This document shows positions 16,290-25,340 of a stretch of 64,000 nt of DNA, one piece after another; within the stretch, counting starts at the first letter, position 1; every line of letters begins with the position of its first letter. A program made the translations under genes and the position numbers. The stretch spans positions 124,001 to 188,000 of the forward strand of contig CAVYEZ010000012.1 of NCBI GenBank assembly GCA_963767685.1, in the 5' to 3' direction. Below the pieces are notes generated by a model, which worked only from the letters and a program-made list of their open reading frames with translations, had not been told where the DNA came from and did no database searches. The stretch comes from Trebonia sp963767685. Its GTDB lineage: Bacteria; Actinomycetota; Actinomycetes; Streptosporangiales; Streptosporangiaceae.

Positions 16290-18563
16290 TCAGGCAGAGG
16301 CAGACGGTTGGCGGCTGGCGTCAGTTAGTTCAGGGGCGGGCCGCGAGACCTCGTTGACCCGCTGGTGGCCCGGCCACATGCCGACTCGGCCCGTTAGCGC
16401 CACCAGGCTCGGGACGAGGAGCGAGCGGACCACGACCGCGTCCAGGATGACGCCGACGGCCATGATGATCGCCATCTGCCTGAACTGCTCAAGCGGGATC
16501 ACCGCGAGCAGCCCGAAGCTGGCCGCCAGCGCGACTCCCGCGGTGGTGATCGCGCGGGAGGCGCGCGGAGCGGCGACGGCCACGGATTCCCTGACCGGCC
16601 GCGACCGCGCCTCTTTCCATATGCGCCCCACGACGAAGACGTTGTAGTCCGACCCGAGCGATACCAGCAGCACGCCGGCCGCGAACGGCACGAAATAGAC
16701 CAGGTCCGGTGATCCGAAGACCGCGTCGCAGATCACGACCGTCAGCCCGAGCGTGGCGAAGACCCCGAGCAGGCTGGCCGCCAGCAGGTATACCGGGGCG
16801 AGCAGTGCGCGCAGGAACACGATGAGGAGCAGGAGCGTCACCAGCATGATCGCCAGTCCGACGCGCCACAGATCCGACGCGGTCGCGTTGATGGCGTCGC
16901 CGGTCAGCGCGGTCTGCCCGCCGACCTCGTAGCGGACGCCGCGCAGGCCGGCCGCCTCCCCGAGCGCGGGCAGCCGCGCGGTCAGCACCCGCACCTGGCC
17001 GACCGCGGTGGCGTTCAGCGGGTCGGTGTCGTAGACGAGCGCGAAACGAACCGCCGCCCCGTTCCTGGCAATCATCGGATTGGCCGAAGAACCGGGCAAA
17101 GCGGAGCTCTCAAGGAGCGATGGCCCGACAACGCTTGCCACGCCCGGCTGCCGGCGCAGGGCGTCTTCTAGGCGGCGGTCCGCGGCGGTCTGTGACCCGG
17201 CGCCTGGCCCGATGACGAGCACCTCGGTCGGCGCGAGTATCCCTGGCGCGAACCCGGCCGAGGCCGCGACGCCGGCGCGGGACGCGCCCGACGACGGTGG
17301 CATCTCACCGATCAGCGGGGATCCGAGCCCCAGTCCCCTGGCGGCCGCCGCCGCGATCCCGAGTCCCGCGACGCACGCGACGATCACGAGCAGAGCCACC
17401 GGCTTCGAGGTGGCGAACCGCGCGAGCCACCAGCCCCCGCCTGCCGGCCTGACCGGGGTCACGTGCCGGAACATCAAGCCGCCGAACACGCCGAGCAGCG
17501 CCGGCATGAGCGTCAGGGAGACCAGCATGGACACGAGCACGGTGGCCGCGAGCCCGGGGCCAAATGCGCGCAGCAGGCCACCACGGGCCACGAGCAGCGC
17601 CCCGGTGCCCGCCGCCACGATCAGGCCGGCCACGAAGACGATCGGGGCCGACGCCGCAGTGGAGTCGCGCGCGGCCTGAATGCGGTCGGCGCCTTCGGCC
17701 AGCCGCACGCGCATTTCGGCCAGGAAGAACACGCAGTAGTCCGTGGTCACGCCGAGCAGCAGCACCACGAGGACAGGGTCCGCCTCCTGCGGAAGCGTGA
17801 CCCCGGTCCGGCTCGCGCCCCACGCCACGAGCCGGACCGCGAGCACGTACGCGGTTCCGGCACACGCCAGTGCGGCGAGCGGCGCCAGCAGCGAGCGGAA
17901 CCTGATGCCGACGATCAGCGCGATCGCCAGCACCGTGAACAGTTCCACCCAGCCGAGGTCGCGGTCGATGATCAGGCCCTGGTCGTACTGAGCCGCCACC
18001 GGCCCGGTGACGCCGACGACATACGCCAGGTAGCGGTGCGCGTACGTGCCGGCGGCTGATACCTGCTGCTCCATCGTGGAGTCCGCGCTGAACTCCAGGT
18101 AGGTGACGATCGTCGAGGTGCGCTGGCGCACTCCGGACAGCAGTTCCGCCGCGCTGGCCGGCGAGACGGTGATCGCCTGCGGGATGCCGGCCCCGTTCGG
18201 AATGGGGACGACGGCGAGCAGGCCAGGAATGCTGGCGTGGCGATCGTAGTCGAGTGCGGCTTGCGCCGTCTTGTCCACCTCGGCTTGCGGCAGGCCATGC
18301 GGGTGGCTCTGTACGACGGCGATGCCCGCCTCAAGCGGATAGCCGAACAGCCGCGCCGCGGTGGCATCAGCCTGCGCGGCGGGAGACCCGGCCGGGATCA
18401 GGTTGGACAGGTTACCCGAAGCGGACAATGGCGGCAGGAACAGCACGGCGGCCACCACCGCCGCGGCCCAGCCGAGGATGAGCGGAAACCGCAGCCCGAC
18501 AATGAGATAAGCGAACGCCTTTGCCACGACAGCGCCCACTACCCCGCCGCCGCCGAAATTCAC
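16290..18563 (-). CDS. MmpL/RND-superfamily transporter
   Basis: Large inner-membrane transporter of 757 aa with the MmpL repeat architecture. A first helix (LILGWAAAVVAAVLF) is followed by an extracytoplasmic loop, five clustered helices with DPVLVVLLLGVTTDYCVFFL, then a second half with its own loop and YFVPFAAGVLLVSLGSDYNVFVVGR. The Asp-Tyr pairs in the TTDYCVFF and GSDYNVFV segments are the proton-relay positions of the family. The start is GTG 18563. MmpL proteins export lipids or siderophore-like molecules; the gene lies between two receptor kinases but no lipid-synthesis partner is adjacent. Confidence 0.9.
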   Translation of the reverse strand: MNFGGGGVVGAVVAKAFAYLIVGLRFPLILGWAAAVVAAVLFLPPLSASGNLSNLIPAGSPAAQADATAARLFGYPLEAGIAVVQSHPHGLPQAEVDKTAQAALDYDRHASIPGLLAVVPIPNGAGIPQAITVSPASAAELLSGVRQRTSTIVTYLEFSADSTMEQQVSAAGTYAHRYLAYVVGVTGPVAAQYDQGLIIDRDLGWVELFTVLAIALIVGIRFRSLLAPLAALACAGTAYVLAVRLVAWGASRTGVTLPQEADPVLVVLLLGVTTDYCVFFLAEMRVRLAEGADRIQAARDSTAASAPIVFVAGLIVAAGTGALLVARGGLLRAFGPGLAATVLVSMLVSLTLMPALLGVFGGLMFRHVTPVRPAGGGWWLARFATSKPVALLVIVACVAGLGIAAAAARGLGLGSPLIGEMPPSSGASRAGVAASAGFAPGILAPTEVLVIGPGAGSQTAADRRLEDALRRQPGVASVVGPSLLESSALPGSSANPMIARNGAAVRFALVYDTDPLNATAVGQVRVLTARLPALGEAAGLRGVRYEVGGQTALTGDAINATASDLWRVGLAIMLVTLLLLIVFLRALLAPVYLLAASLLGVFATLGLTVVICDAVFGSPDLVYFVPFAAGVLLVSLGSDYNVFVVGRIWKEARSRPVRESVAVAAPRASRAITTAGVALAASFGLLAVIPLEQFRQMAIIMAVGVILDAVVVRSLLVPSLVALTGRVGMWPGHQRVNEVSRPAPELTDASRQPSASA

Positions 18564-18892
18564 GGACTATGCGAGAAACAAATGAGGGTAACAAAGTGCC
18601 GGCGTAAAGGCCGGCCGGGGTCAGCGGGCGTGCTTCGGCCACATGGTCATTTTGTTCCACCGTCGTCACCGGCGGGTGGGGGATCGGCGAGCTCGCCGAA
18701 CGGCGCGATGTCTATGGCACGCTTCACCTGGCCGAGCCTAACGGAGGCGGGGTGAAGCGTTTTCGACGCCCGACCAGGTACGCCATGGATGATTCCGAAC
18801 GACAGGTGCGTTGACCTAAAGGACGAGACATATCGTTTCGTTCTGTTGGGCCTAACCCCTTGAAGGGCTCTGGGCCTTGAGAGGTGAGCGTA
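18564..18892. other. Non-coding gap between divergent membrane genes
   Basis: About 330 bases between the MmpL start and the next small membrane protein. I see no convincing coding frame. Promoters for both divergent genes must lie here, but no clear hexamer pair was found. Confidence 0.5.
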
Positions 18893-19258
18893 ATGACCAG
18901 GTGGTACACGGAACAGATGCCAGGCCGGTCGGCTAGGGCCGTGATCGCCGTGACGTTGCTTGCCCTGCTGCTGGTGGCGGCCGTGCCGGTGGCCCTGCTG
19001 GCCGGACTGGTCATGGTCATACTGGGGCACGTTGTCGGCGGGCTCGCGCTGTTCGGCGGCTCGGTCCTCGCCGCGGCCGTAGCGGTCACGCTCGCGGGCA
19101 TGAGCGGACTGCGGCACCTGCGGAAGCTGGTGTCCGGGTTCAGCTTCCCGGTGGTGCAGCCGGACGGCAGCCAGTACCCCGACGTCGCCGAGCCAGGGGC
19201 CGGCGACCACGCCAACGTCGTGCAACTGGATCGCAGCGACTACACCGAGGTTCGCTGA
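18893..19258 (+). CDS. Small two-helix membrane protein
   Basis: Hypothetical membrane protein of 121 aa. Two to three hydrophobic stretches span about residues 15-75 (VIAVTLLALLLVAAVPVALL, GGLALFGGSVLAAAVAVTLA), followed by a polar acidic tail. The ATG at 18893 is preceded by GAGAGG eight bases away. No domain is recognised. It is the first of two same-strand membrane proteins before the second kinase gene. Confidence 0.7.
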   Translation: MTRWYTEQMPGRSARAVIAVTLLALLLVAAVPVALLAGLVMVILGHVVGGLALFGGSVLAAAVAVTLAGMSGLRHLRKLVSGFSFPVVQPDGSQYPDVAEPGAGDHANVVQLDRSDYTEVR

Positions 19259-19397
19259 CCAGGATCATGGCTCAGCCGCGGATGCCAGCGACCGCTCGTC
19301 CGCCGGGGGTTCGTCCGGCTCCCGCGCCCGGCCGATGATGCCTGTAACCTCCTTTTTGCCCTATGCGCGAACGGGGCGATGGGCTGGGAGGCAGAGC

Positions 19398-20042
19398 ATG
19401 GTGAGCGGCGAGCGGATTGAGATCCGCCCGAACGTGGCGCGGAATGTCGCGCTTGTGGCGGTCGGCAGCCTGGCGTTCGTCGTAACGGGCGCGTGGATGG
19501 CCGTCGGGCAGCCCGCATTGGTGTACCGGTTCGTCGGCGTCCTCGCCGTCGTGTTCTTCGGGTACTGCCTGACGCGCGTCCCGGCGCTGGCCCGGCGGAA
19601 GGTGACGCTCGTCCTGACTCCTGATGCGCTGGAGCAGGTGTACCCGCAGGGCGTGGCGACGATCCCGTGGGCCGACGTGGCCGCCGTGGGGGTCGCGTCA
19701 AACGGGCGCGGCCGCCCCATGGCGGGCATCCTTCTGCATAGCTACGACCGTTACCTGGGACAGATGCCGCCAGAGCTGGCGGCGCGCGCCGAGCGCGCCG
19801 CCCGGTTCATGAAGCCGGTCGCGGGGGCGACCGCTGTCATCGCGCACGGTCAGGCGCGGGGCATGCTCGCGGACTACAGCCGGACGGGCGGCGCTGCCAG
19901 CAGGCTGGCCTGGCAGCGGGAGCGATTCGGCTACGACGTCCTGCTGAACTGGAGCGAACTCGACCGCCCGGCCCGGGACTTCGCGGCGCTCCTCCACGAG
20001 TACGTCACGCTTTACCACAGCCGGCTTAACCCGGGCGAATGA
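19398..20042 (+). CDS. Membrane protein resembling the STM3941 family
   Basis: Protein of 214 aa with two N-terminal transmembrane segments (NVALVAVGSLAFVVTGAWM, FVGVLAVVFFGYCLT), followed by a soluble beta-rich PH-like part (VTLVLTPDALEQVYPQG, IPWADVAAVGVA). The overall pattern of an RIEIRPN start, two helices and then an IPW-D element matches the poorly characterised STM3941 group; this is a resemblance by eye. The ATG at 19398 has GGAGG six bases upstream. Function unknown. Confidence 0.68.
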   Translation: MVSGERIEIRPNVARNVALVAVGSLAFVVTGAWMAVGQPALVYRFVGVLAVVFFGYCLTRVPALARRKVTLVLTPDALEQVYPQGVATIPWADVAAVGVASNGRGRPMAGILLHSYDRYLGQMPPELAARAERAARFMKPVAGATAVIAHGQARGMLADYSRTGGAASRLAWQRERFGYDVLLNWSELDRPARDFAALLHEYVTLYHSRLNPGE

Positions 20043-20294
20043 CCGGTCCCCGCCGACAGGCTGCCTGCCCGGTAAGCCGCGGGCCCTGGCCGGCGGCTTA
20101 CCGGGGACCCGTCGTTGCGGGCAAGCCCGGCATCGCGCAGTATGGAAGTAGACACCCTGACGATCTTTCTTCCACCACTTTTGCCCAGGCTTGCAACCCG
20201 GAGGCAGTCTCGAGCGTCATATAAGTGGTGGGGGCCAACGGGCGGCCGGCGCCGCCATGGGAACTGACACGCGCCTGTCAACTCTGGGGAATCA

Positions 20295-21737
20295 GTGACT
20301 ATTGTCGACTATGTTCTCGACGAGCGTTATACGTTGATTGAGCGGATCGCGTCCGGCGGGATGGGCGAGGTCTGGCGGGGCAGTGACCAGATCCTCGGCC
20401 GTCCGGTGGCGATCAAGATGCTGGCCGCCGTGCACGCGGGGGATGAGCAGTTCCGGGCGCGCTTCCGGGCCGAGGCCAGGTTCGCGTCCTCCCTGGCCCA
20501 CCCGGGGATCACCAGGGTCTTCGACTACGGCGAGCAAAGCCCGCTCGGCGGCCCCTACCTGGTCATGGAACTCGTGGACGGCCAGGCGCTGTCCGACATC
20601 ATCGAGCGGTACGGCCGCCTCGACCCGTACGTCGTGCTGGACATCGTCGCCCAGGCGGGGCGGGCGCTCGACACGGCGCACCGGGCCGGGATCGTGCACC
20701 GCGACATCAAGCCGGGCAACCTGCTGATCATGGCCGACGGCACCACCAAGATCACCGACTTCGGCATCGCCAAGGCCAAGCTGCAGGCCGTCCACCTGAC
20801 CCAGACCGGGCTGGTGATGGGCACGGCCCTGTACGTGTCGCCCGAGCAGGCGACCGGGCAGCCGGTGACCGGCTCCTCGGACGTGTACTCCCTGGGCGTG
20901 GTCGCGTACGAGTGCCTGGCGGGCAACCCGCCGTTCGTCGCCGAGCAGCCCCTGGCCATCGCGATCATGCACAAGCACGACCCGGTGCCGCCGCTGCCCG
21001 CGGACGTGCCCCGCCCGATCGCCGACCTCGTGTACGCCATGCTGGCCAAGAACCCGGAAGACCGCCCGGACTCCGCCCGGCACGTCGCCGACCGCGCCGA
21101 GGTCATCCGGGAAGCCCGCGACCGCAACGGCCAGACGGGCCCGTCCACCTCCGACATGCCCATGGTCCCCAACTTCCCGCCCGCCACCAGCCTCGACATG
21201 TATCAATTGGCTCCCGAACGGCCGCGGGCTCCGCGTAGTGCCGGAGCCCGCAGCTTCCTGATCGCGGGCATCGGCGCGGCGGCCATCGGCGTTGTCGCGA
21301 TCCTCGCCGTGCTGATCTCGAGCAACAACGGCATGTCGCTGAGCCCGGGAGGCAACACGACGATGCCGACCCAGACGGCGTCGCCGAACCCGAGTCACAA
21401 GGCGGTCGTACATTCGAGCGCCACGCAACGCGCCGGAATCGCCGGGGGCAACCCGGGCAACGGGGCCGCGATCGTGGGGCTGCCGGGAACGGTGAGTGCG
21501 TCGAAGTCGGTGACTGCGTCGAAGTCGCCCACTCCGTCCAAGTCGCCGACCCCGTCGAAGTCGCCCACTCCGTCCAAGTCGCCGACCCCGTCGAAGTCAC
21601 CGACTCCGTCGAAGTCGCCACCGCATACGACGCCACCGCCCACCACGCCGCCCCCGACAACGCCACCGCCCACTACGCCGCCCCCGACGACCCAGCCGCC
21701 GACCACGGCGCCAGCGTCGTCGACGGCAAAGGCCTAG
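20295..21737 (+). CDS. Receptor-type Ser/Thr protein kinase with repetitive extracellular tail
   Basis: PknB-like kinase of 480 aa. The kinase domain covers about residues 10-275: ASGGMGEVW loop, Lys41 in VAIKML, Asp137 in IVHRDIKPGN, ITDFGIAKAK, and GTALYVSPEQ. A transmembrane segment lies at about 318-340 (AGIGAAAIGVVAILAVLIS). The outside part is not PASTA but a Ser/Thr/Pro/Lys-rich tail made of KSPTPS units and TTPPPTT units, ending in a short disordered stretch. The start is GTG 20295 with GGGGA five bases upstream. The tail resembles wall-spanning or glycosylated linkers; no ligand-binding domain is visible. Confidence 0.9.
   Translation: MTIVDYVLDERYTLIERIASGGMGEVWRGSDQILGRPVAIKMLAAVHAGDEQFRARFRAEARFASSLAHPGITRVFDYGEQSPLGGPYLVMELVDGQALSDIIERYGRLDPYVVLDIVAQAGRALDTAHRAGIVHRDIKPGNLLIMADGTTKITDFGIAKAKLQAVHLTQTGLVMGTALYVSPEQATGQPVTGSSDVYSLGVVAYECLAGNPPFVAEQPLAIAIMHKHDPVPPLPADVPRPIADLVYAMLAKNPEDRPDSARHVADRAEVIREARDRNGQTGPSTSDMPMVPNFPPATSLDMYQLAPERPRAPRSAGARSFLIAGIGAAAIGVVAILAVLISSNNGMSLSPGGNTTMPTQTASPNPSHKAVVHSSATQRAGIAGGNPGNGAAIVGLPGTVSASKSVTASKSPTPSKSPTPSKSPTPSKSPTPSKSPTPSKSPPHTTPPPTTPPPTTPPPTTPPPTTQPPTTAPASSTAKA
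21495..21705 (+). repeat. Coding tandem repeats (KSPTPS, then TPPPTT)
   Basis: Inside the kinase tail, an 18-base unit encoding Lys-Ser-Pro-Thr-Pro-Ser repeats about seven times, with alternating synonymous codons giving a 36-base super-period. It is followed by repeats of Thr-Pro-Pro-Pro-Thr-Thr. The repeat is protein-coding, not a CRISPR or intergenic satellite. Confidence 0.85.
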
Positions 21738-21765
21738 GGAGAAGCGGTTCGAAGAGGGGCCTGGG

Positions 21766-22395
21766 TTAGCTGTCGGTGCACGAGGGCCAGTGGCCTGCCG
21801 CCCACTCCGGCCAGCCCGGCCACCCTGCTGGCGGGGCGGGGATCTCGCCGCCGTTGAGTTCGGCGGCGTCAGGCACCTGGAACTGCTCCCGCCACGCGTC
21901 CACGTCGGCCTCGCTCATCGGGAACGTCAGGTGCGGTGTCGTCTCCTGGCGGTGCGCGATGCGGGCAAGCTGGACGTTCTTGTCCACGGGCAGGTAGACC
22001 ACCTGGCATGCGGCCCCGGCCGACCGGGCCAGCCAGCGCAGCGCCGACCGCTCATCGCGGCCCCAGAGCCCGTAGTCGAGCACGACGCTCGTTCCCAGCC
22101 GCAGCGCCTGAAGGGCGACCGAGATCAGCCGGCCTTCGAGCACCCAGCGCTTGCCGCCGGCCATCGGATCCCCGAACAGCGGGACCATCCAGTGATCCGG
22201 GGTCAGCCGCAGCGCCTGGTACGTTGCCGCGAGTTCTCTGGCCCGGGTGGTCTTCCCGGCCGCGGGGAGCCCGACCATCAACACCAAGGTGGCGGCACGC
22301 GGGCCCGGCGTGACGACGGGGACGGCTGCGGACGGGCACGGGAAGGGTTCCTCGCTCGGTGAACTCGGTGAACCGGAACGCCGCGACTGAGACAT
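21766..22395 (-). CDS. P-loop AAA/zeta-toxin-like small kinase
   Basis: Soluble ATP-binding protein of 209 aa. Walker A is GLPAAGKTT near residue 42, followed by the ARELA helix, with a Walker-B-like SVVLDYGLWGRDERSA and the arginine-rich NVQLARIAHRQE. The size and motifs match the AAA_33 family of small kinases and phosphotransferases acting on metabolites or tRNA ends. The start at 22395 has AGGGG just upstream; earlier in-frame codons read like non-coding sequence. The substrate cannot be inferred. Confidence 0.82.
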   Translation of the reverse strand: MSQSRRSGSPSSPSEEPFPCPSAAVPVVTPGPRAATLVLMVGLPAAGKTTRARELAATYQALRLTPDHWMVPLFGDPMAGGKRWVLEGRLISVALQALRLGTSVVLDYGLWGRDERSALRWLARSAGAACQVVYLPVDKNVQLARIAHRQETTPHLTFPMSEADVDAWREQFQVPDAAELNGGEIPAPPAGWPGWPEWAAGHWPSCTDS

Positions 22396-22645
22396 GACTC
22401 CCCTGATCAGGCAGGACGACCCGGCAGCGCAGGAACACGCGAACGGCTGCCGGCGGGACACTGATCCGGCGGTACGTCCTGGCACTGCCCCCGGCAGGGG
22501 CAGGCAATGAGGCCGCGGTTGCGGGAACCTCGGTACCGCCGCTAAGCGGCGGTCCGGGTAGTCATGGCAGCGGAGCAACCCATGCGTTCACCATAGCCGA
22601 CAGCGCCGACGGCGATCTATGCCGCGATTCCGGTCACAGGACAAG

Positions 22646-22682
22646 CGGTCAAGGGCACGAGGGTATCCCCTGCCCTTGACCG
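22646..22682 (-). terminator. Strong hairpin downstream of the SnoaL-like gene
   Basis: A perfect 12-bp inverted repeat (22646-22657 and 22671-22682) has a further 3-bp GGG/CCC stem in its loop. It lies 13 bases past the stop of the minus-strand SnoaL-like gene. There is no long T-run. It is a likely intrinsic or processive terminator. Confidence 0.6.
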
Positions 22683-22694
22683 GGATGACCGGGG

Positions 22695-23141
22695 TCAGGC
22701 CTTCGTGATCAGGTCCAGCTGACGGAGCGCGGCGAGGCCGTCGTCGAGGCCGATCTCCTCGGTGATGAGGCCGTTTTCGACCTTCAGCACCGTGGTGCCG
22801 GTGAAGCGCATGACCTTACCGGTGCTGGCAGGCAGCGGTCCGTACGGCATGTCGTCGAACGCGTCCCCGGTGTGGGTGCCGCCGCCCTCCCACTGGCCGA
22901 CCACGTAGTCGCCCTCGGCGATCAGGTCGGCGGTGCCCCAGAAGTTCAGGTCTGGGAACGCGGCCCGGAACTTCTCCGCGAACGCGCGGACGGCGCTCCT
23001 CCCTCGCAGGGGCGCGTGCAGCGAGTACTCGAACCGGATGTTCGGGGCGGCCAGTTCGTCGATGACGCCCGGGTTGAAGTCCTTGCCCCAGAACTCGGTG
23101 AACCAGCGGCCCACCACGGCCTTGTTCTCCTCGGTTGACAT
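22695..23141 (-). CDS. SnoaL-like polyketide cyclase/ester cyclase family protein
   Basis: Small alpha+beta barrel protein of 148 aa in the NTF2-like superfamily. Typical phrases are AVVGRWFTEFWGKDFN, GRSAVRAFAEKFRAAFPDL, DYVVGQWEGGGTHTGD and GKVMRFTGTTVLKVENGLI. The start at 23141 gives the standard length, with GAGAGGG upstream. Members cyclise polyketides or act on small lipophilic substrates; no biosynthetic cluster is adjacent, so the role is open. A strong hairpin follows the gene. Confidence 0.85.
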   Translation of the reverse strand: MSTEENKAVVGRWFTEFWGKDFNPGVIDELAAPNIRFEYSLHAPLRGRSAVRAFAEKFRAAFPDLNFWGTADLIAEGDYVVGQWEGGGTHTGDAFDDMPYGPLPASTGKVMRFTGTTVLKVENGLITEEIGLDDGLAALRQLDLITKA

Positions 23142-23688
23142 GAGTCGGTCCCTCTCTCGTCGCGAATTGCCTGCCGCGCCCTTCGGGGCACGCACCCGGC
23201 AGACGACCGCCAGCGCCGTTCCGTGAGACGCCGATGAAGGATTACCTTCGCGTTCGGGCCGCTATCACGGCGATCATGACGGTGCCCGCCGCCACCTCGC
23301 CGGCCGCCGCGATGAGCGGCTGCCAGTCCGGCTGACTGGCGCTGGACGTGCAGGAAAGGGACGACCCGGGGGGAGAGCAAGGGGGCGGGGCCCACCCGAT
23401 GTCGTGGACATTCAGCAGCGGCACCGGCATGTTCTGCACGTCGATCCGGCCCGTCTCGATCGCGGAAGGAATTTTTGACTGGCCCTGGGTCGCGGCACTC
23501 ACCGTGGTGGCGGTCACATGGCTGATACTTCCCGCGCGCGTAGCAGTGGCAGAACAGCCGCTCCGGGCTGGTCTCCGCATCCGGCCGCAGCCAGTTCGAG
23601 ACATCGCAGGCCATGAGACGGCCACCGCTTCATGATCTTCGGGTTCCTTCCACAGAACTTGAAGACACCGAGGCGGTGGCCGTGGCTT
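23142..23688. other. Region without a confident gene
   Basis: About 550 bases between the SnoaL-like gene and the transposase remnant. Several open frames exist on both strands. The best is minus-strand 23242-23625 (127 codons, a hydrophobic C-terminal stretch, Cys-Pro-rich centre), but it lacks a ribosome-binding site and recognisable features. Treated as non-coding or decayed DNA flanking the mobile-element remnant. Confidence 0.45.
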
Positions 23689-24407
23689 TCATTAGGCCCG
23701 GCCGACGACGCCACCGAGGTCACCGTCGCCCAGGTCCGCGACGTCGTGGCCAGGCTCATCGCTGCCGGGCACTGGCGCGAGGGCGACCCGGGCGTCATCG
23801 TCGTGCTCGATTCCGGCTATGACCTGACCCGGCTGGCGTGGCTGCTGAACGGCCTGCCGGTGGACGTCACGGGCCGGCTGCGCTCGGACCGCGTCATGTA
23901 CTTCCCGGTCCCGCCGCGCGTGCCCGGGGCGAACGGCCGGCCGCCCCGGCACGGGGCCAGGCTCGTCCTCGGCGAGCCTGCGACCTGAGCTCGCCCGCCG
24001 CGCCGCCTGGGAGCACCACCAGGGCGAGCTGCCCGTCATCGAGGGCACCCTGATCCGGCTGAAGGTGGACCGCCTGCCCGGCTGCCGCGACGCGGAGCCG
24101 CTGTGGCTGTGGGTCCTCCCGCGCCGCCGCCACCGGAGAAGAAGTGAACCGGGCCTGGCAGGCGTTCCTGCGCCGCTTCGACATCGAGCACATGTTCCGG
24201 TTCCTGAAACAGCACCTGGGCTGGACCCGGCCGAAACTGCGCGACCCGGCCGCCGCGGACCGGTGGACCTGGCTCGTCATCGCGGCCTATGCCCAGCTGC
24301 ACCTCGCCCGCGGCCTCGCCGCCGACATCCGCCTGTCCTGGCAGCAGCCGTGCGCGCCCGGCCGGCTCACCCCCGCCCGGGTCCGCCGGGGGTTTCGCCG
24401 CATCCGC
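23689..24407 (+). pseudogene. Decayed DDE transposase, NF041680-like (part A of a chimera)
   Basis: The remnant begins mid-protein (LGPADDATEVTVAQVRDVV, GVIVVLDSGYDLTRLAWLL) and reaches a stop at 23988. It continues in another frame (ELPVIEGTLIRLKVDRLPG) and then a third (NRAWQAFLRRFDIEHMFRF, DPAAADRWTWLVIAAYAQL). The N-terminal part of about 200 residues is absent. A stretch of about 25 residues between EPAT and the next block also appears lost. It is therefore clearly non-functional. Family assignment is from recall of actinobacterial NF041680-type transposases. Confidence 0.8.
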
Positions 24408-24779
24408 CAGTCTGGCTTCCGCGCTGTCACGGTGATCTGGGCCGACGGCGGCTACGCCGGCAAGTTGGTCACCTGGGCGGCCGACAGGCTGCACCGCACC
24501 CTGCAGATCATAAGGCGGCCCGATGACCTGCACACCTTCAAGGCGCTGCCCCGCCGCTGGGTGGTGGAGCGGACGTTCGGCTGGATCATGAAACACCGCC
24601 GCTGCGTCCGCGACTACGAGCGGCTCCCCGAGCACCACGAGGCCTACCTGTACTGGGCGATGATTCACATCATGGCCGCCCGTGCAGCCCGCCGCCGGGC
24701 TCCCGCGCCGCCAGCAGCGTCTCCGGCGGCGGCCCGGCGGCAAGCCACGCCACCGCGAGGCGCCCTGCAAGCCGCCTGA
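24408..24779 (+). pseudogene. C-terminal end of an IS5-family transposase fused to part A
   Basis: From about 24408 the reading frame of the first remnant continues without a break into an unrelated transposase end: TVIWADGGYAGKL, LQIIRRPDDLHTFKALPRRW, VVERTFGWIMKHRRCVRDYE and AYLYWAMIHIM. These are hallmark C-terminal phrases of IS5-type DDE enzymes (the catalytic Glu is in VVERTF). The N-terminal catalytic part is missing. The fused frame 24144-24779 is open, but neither enzyme is complete. No terminal inverted repeats were found by eye. Confidence 0.8.
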
Positions 24780-24784
24780 AGTTG

Positions 24785-25318
24785 CTAACGAGCTTTTAGC
24801 AGTTCCTGGTAACGAAGCTCGACCGGGCACCGGTCGGCTGGGCACTCGCGCAGGCAGCAGACCCGGCACAGCAGGCTGGCATGCCCGGACGTCACCGGTA
24901 TGTCCGCCAGCATTTCATCCAGCAGCGACTCCAGGTCGCGCTGGCGGTCCGGCGTCAGCCGGGTGATAACCGCGGTGGTTACCTCTTTCCTGGCCGCCAG
25001 CACCGAGCGGGCCAGAGCCTGCCCCTGGCTGGTGAGGCGCAGGCCGGCGGTGCGCGCGTCCTGCCGGTTGCGGTCGCGCCGGACCAGCCCGCGGGCGGCC
25101 AGCCGGTCCAGCAGCCGGACCACCGTTGAGTGGCTGAGCCCGATGCGGCGGCGCAATTCCTCGGTGGTCAGGCCAGGGTGGTCGGCGATCTGCACCAGCG
25201 CCGCCGGTGCGCCGCCGCCCTGGGCGGCCGCCTTGGTCATCGCGCCGGCCATCTGGTCGGCCACCGCCAGGGCGAGCACGCCAAGCAGATTCTCCGCCCG
25301 GTCCTGTGTATGTACCAT
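24785..25318 (-). CDS. MarR-family regulator with cysteine-rich C-terminus
   Basis: Winged-helix regulator of 177 aa. The core is LVQIADHPGLTTEELRRRIG, LSHSTVVRLLDRLAARGLV and the wing RRDRNRQDARTAGL. The C-terminal tail carries five cysteines in LCRVCCLRECPADRCPVE, which could bind metal or sense thiol stress. The start at 25318 (MVHTQD) overlaps a near-perfect palindrome at 25307-25321, the probable auto-operator. It is divergent from a DMT exporter that begins 22 bases away, so it probably represses that gene. Confidence 0.88.
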   Translation of the reverse strand: MVHTQDRAENLLGVLALAVADQMAGAMTKAAAQGGGAPAALVQIADHPGLTTEELRRRIGLSHSTVVRLLDRLAARGLVRRDRNRQDARTAGLRLTSQGQALARSVLAARKEVTTAVITRLTPDRQRDLESLLDEMLADIPVTSGHASLLCRVCCLRECPADRCPVELRYQELLKAR

Positions 25319-25321
25319 ACA
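25307..25321. promoter_or_regulatory. Palindrome at the MarR/DMT divergent start
   Basis: TGTATG-TAC-CATACA, a perfect 6-bp inverted repeat with a 3-base centre. It overlaps the MarR start codon and lies about 20 bases before the DMT transporter start. Size and symmetry fit a MarR-family operator (inference). Confidence 0.5.
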
Positions 25322-25340
25322 TCTAGGGTAGGCGCCCGGA

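Noticed and set aside
21495..21705. Regular repeats considered as a CRISPR array
   Set aside because: The unit is 18 bases with no spacers, and it encodes a Ser/Pro/Lys-rich tail in the kinase frame.
23242..23625. A 127-codon minus-strand frame next to the transposase remnant
   Set aside because: No ribosome-binding site, no recognisable motif and biased composition; it lies in decayed DNA.
24144..24779. A complete functional transposase
   Set aside because: The frame is open but consists of the C-terminal ends of two different enzymes; neither catalytic domain is complete.
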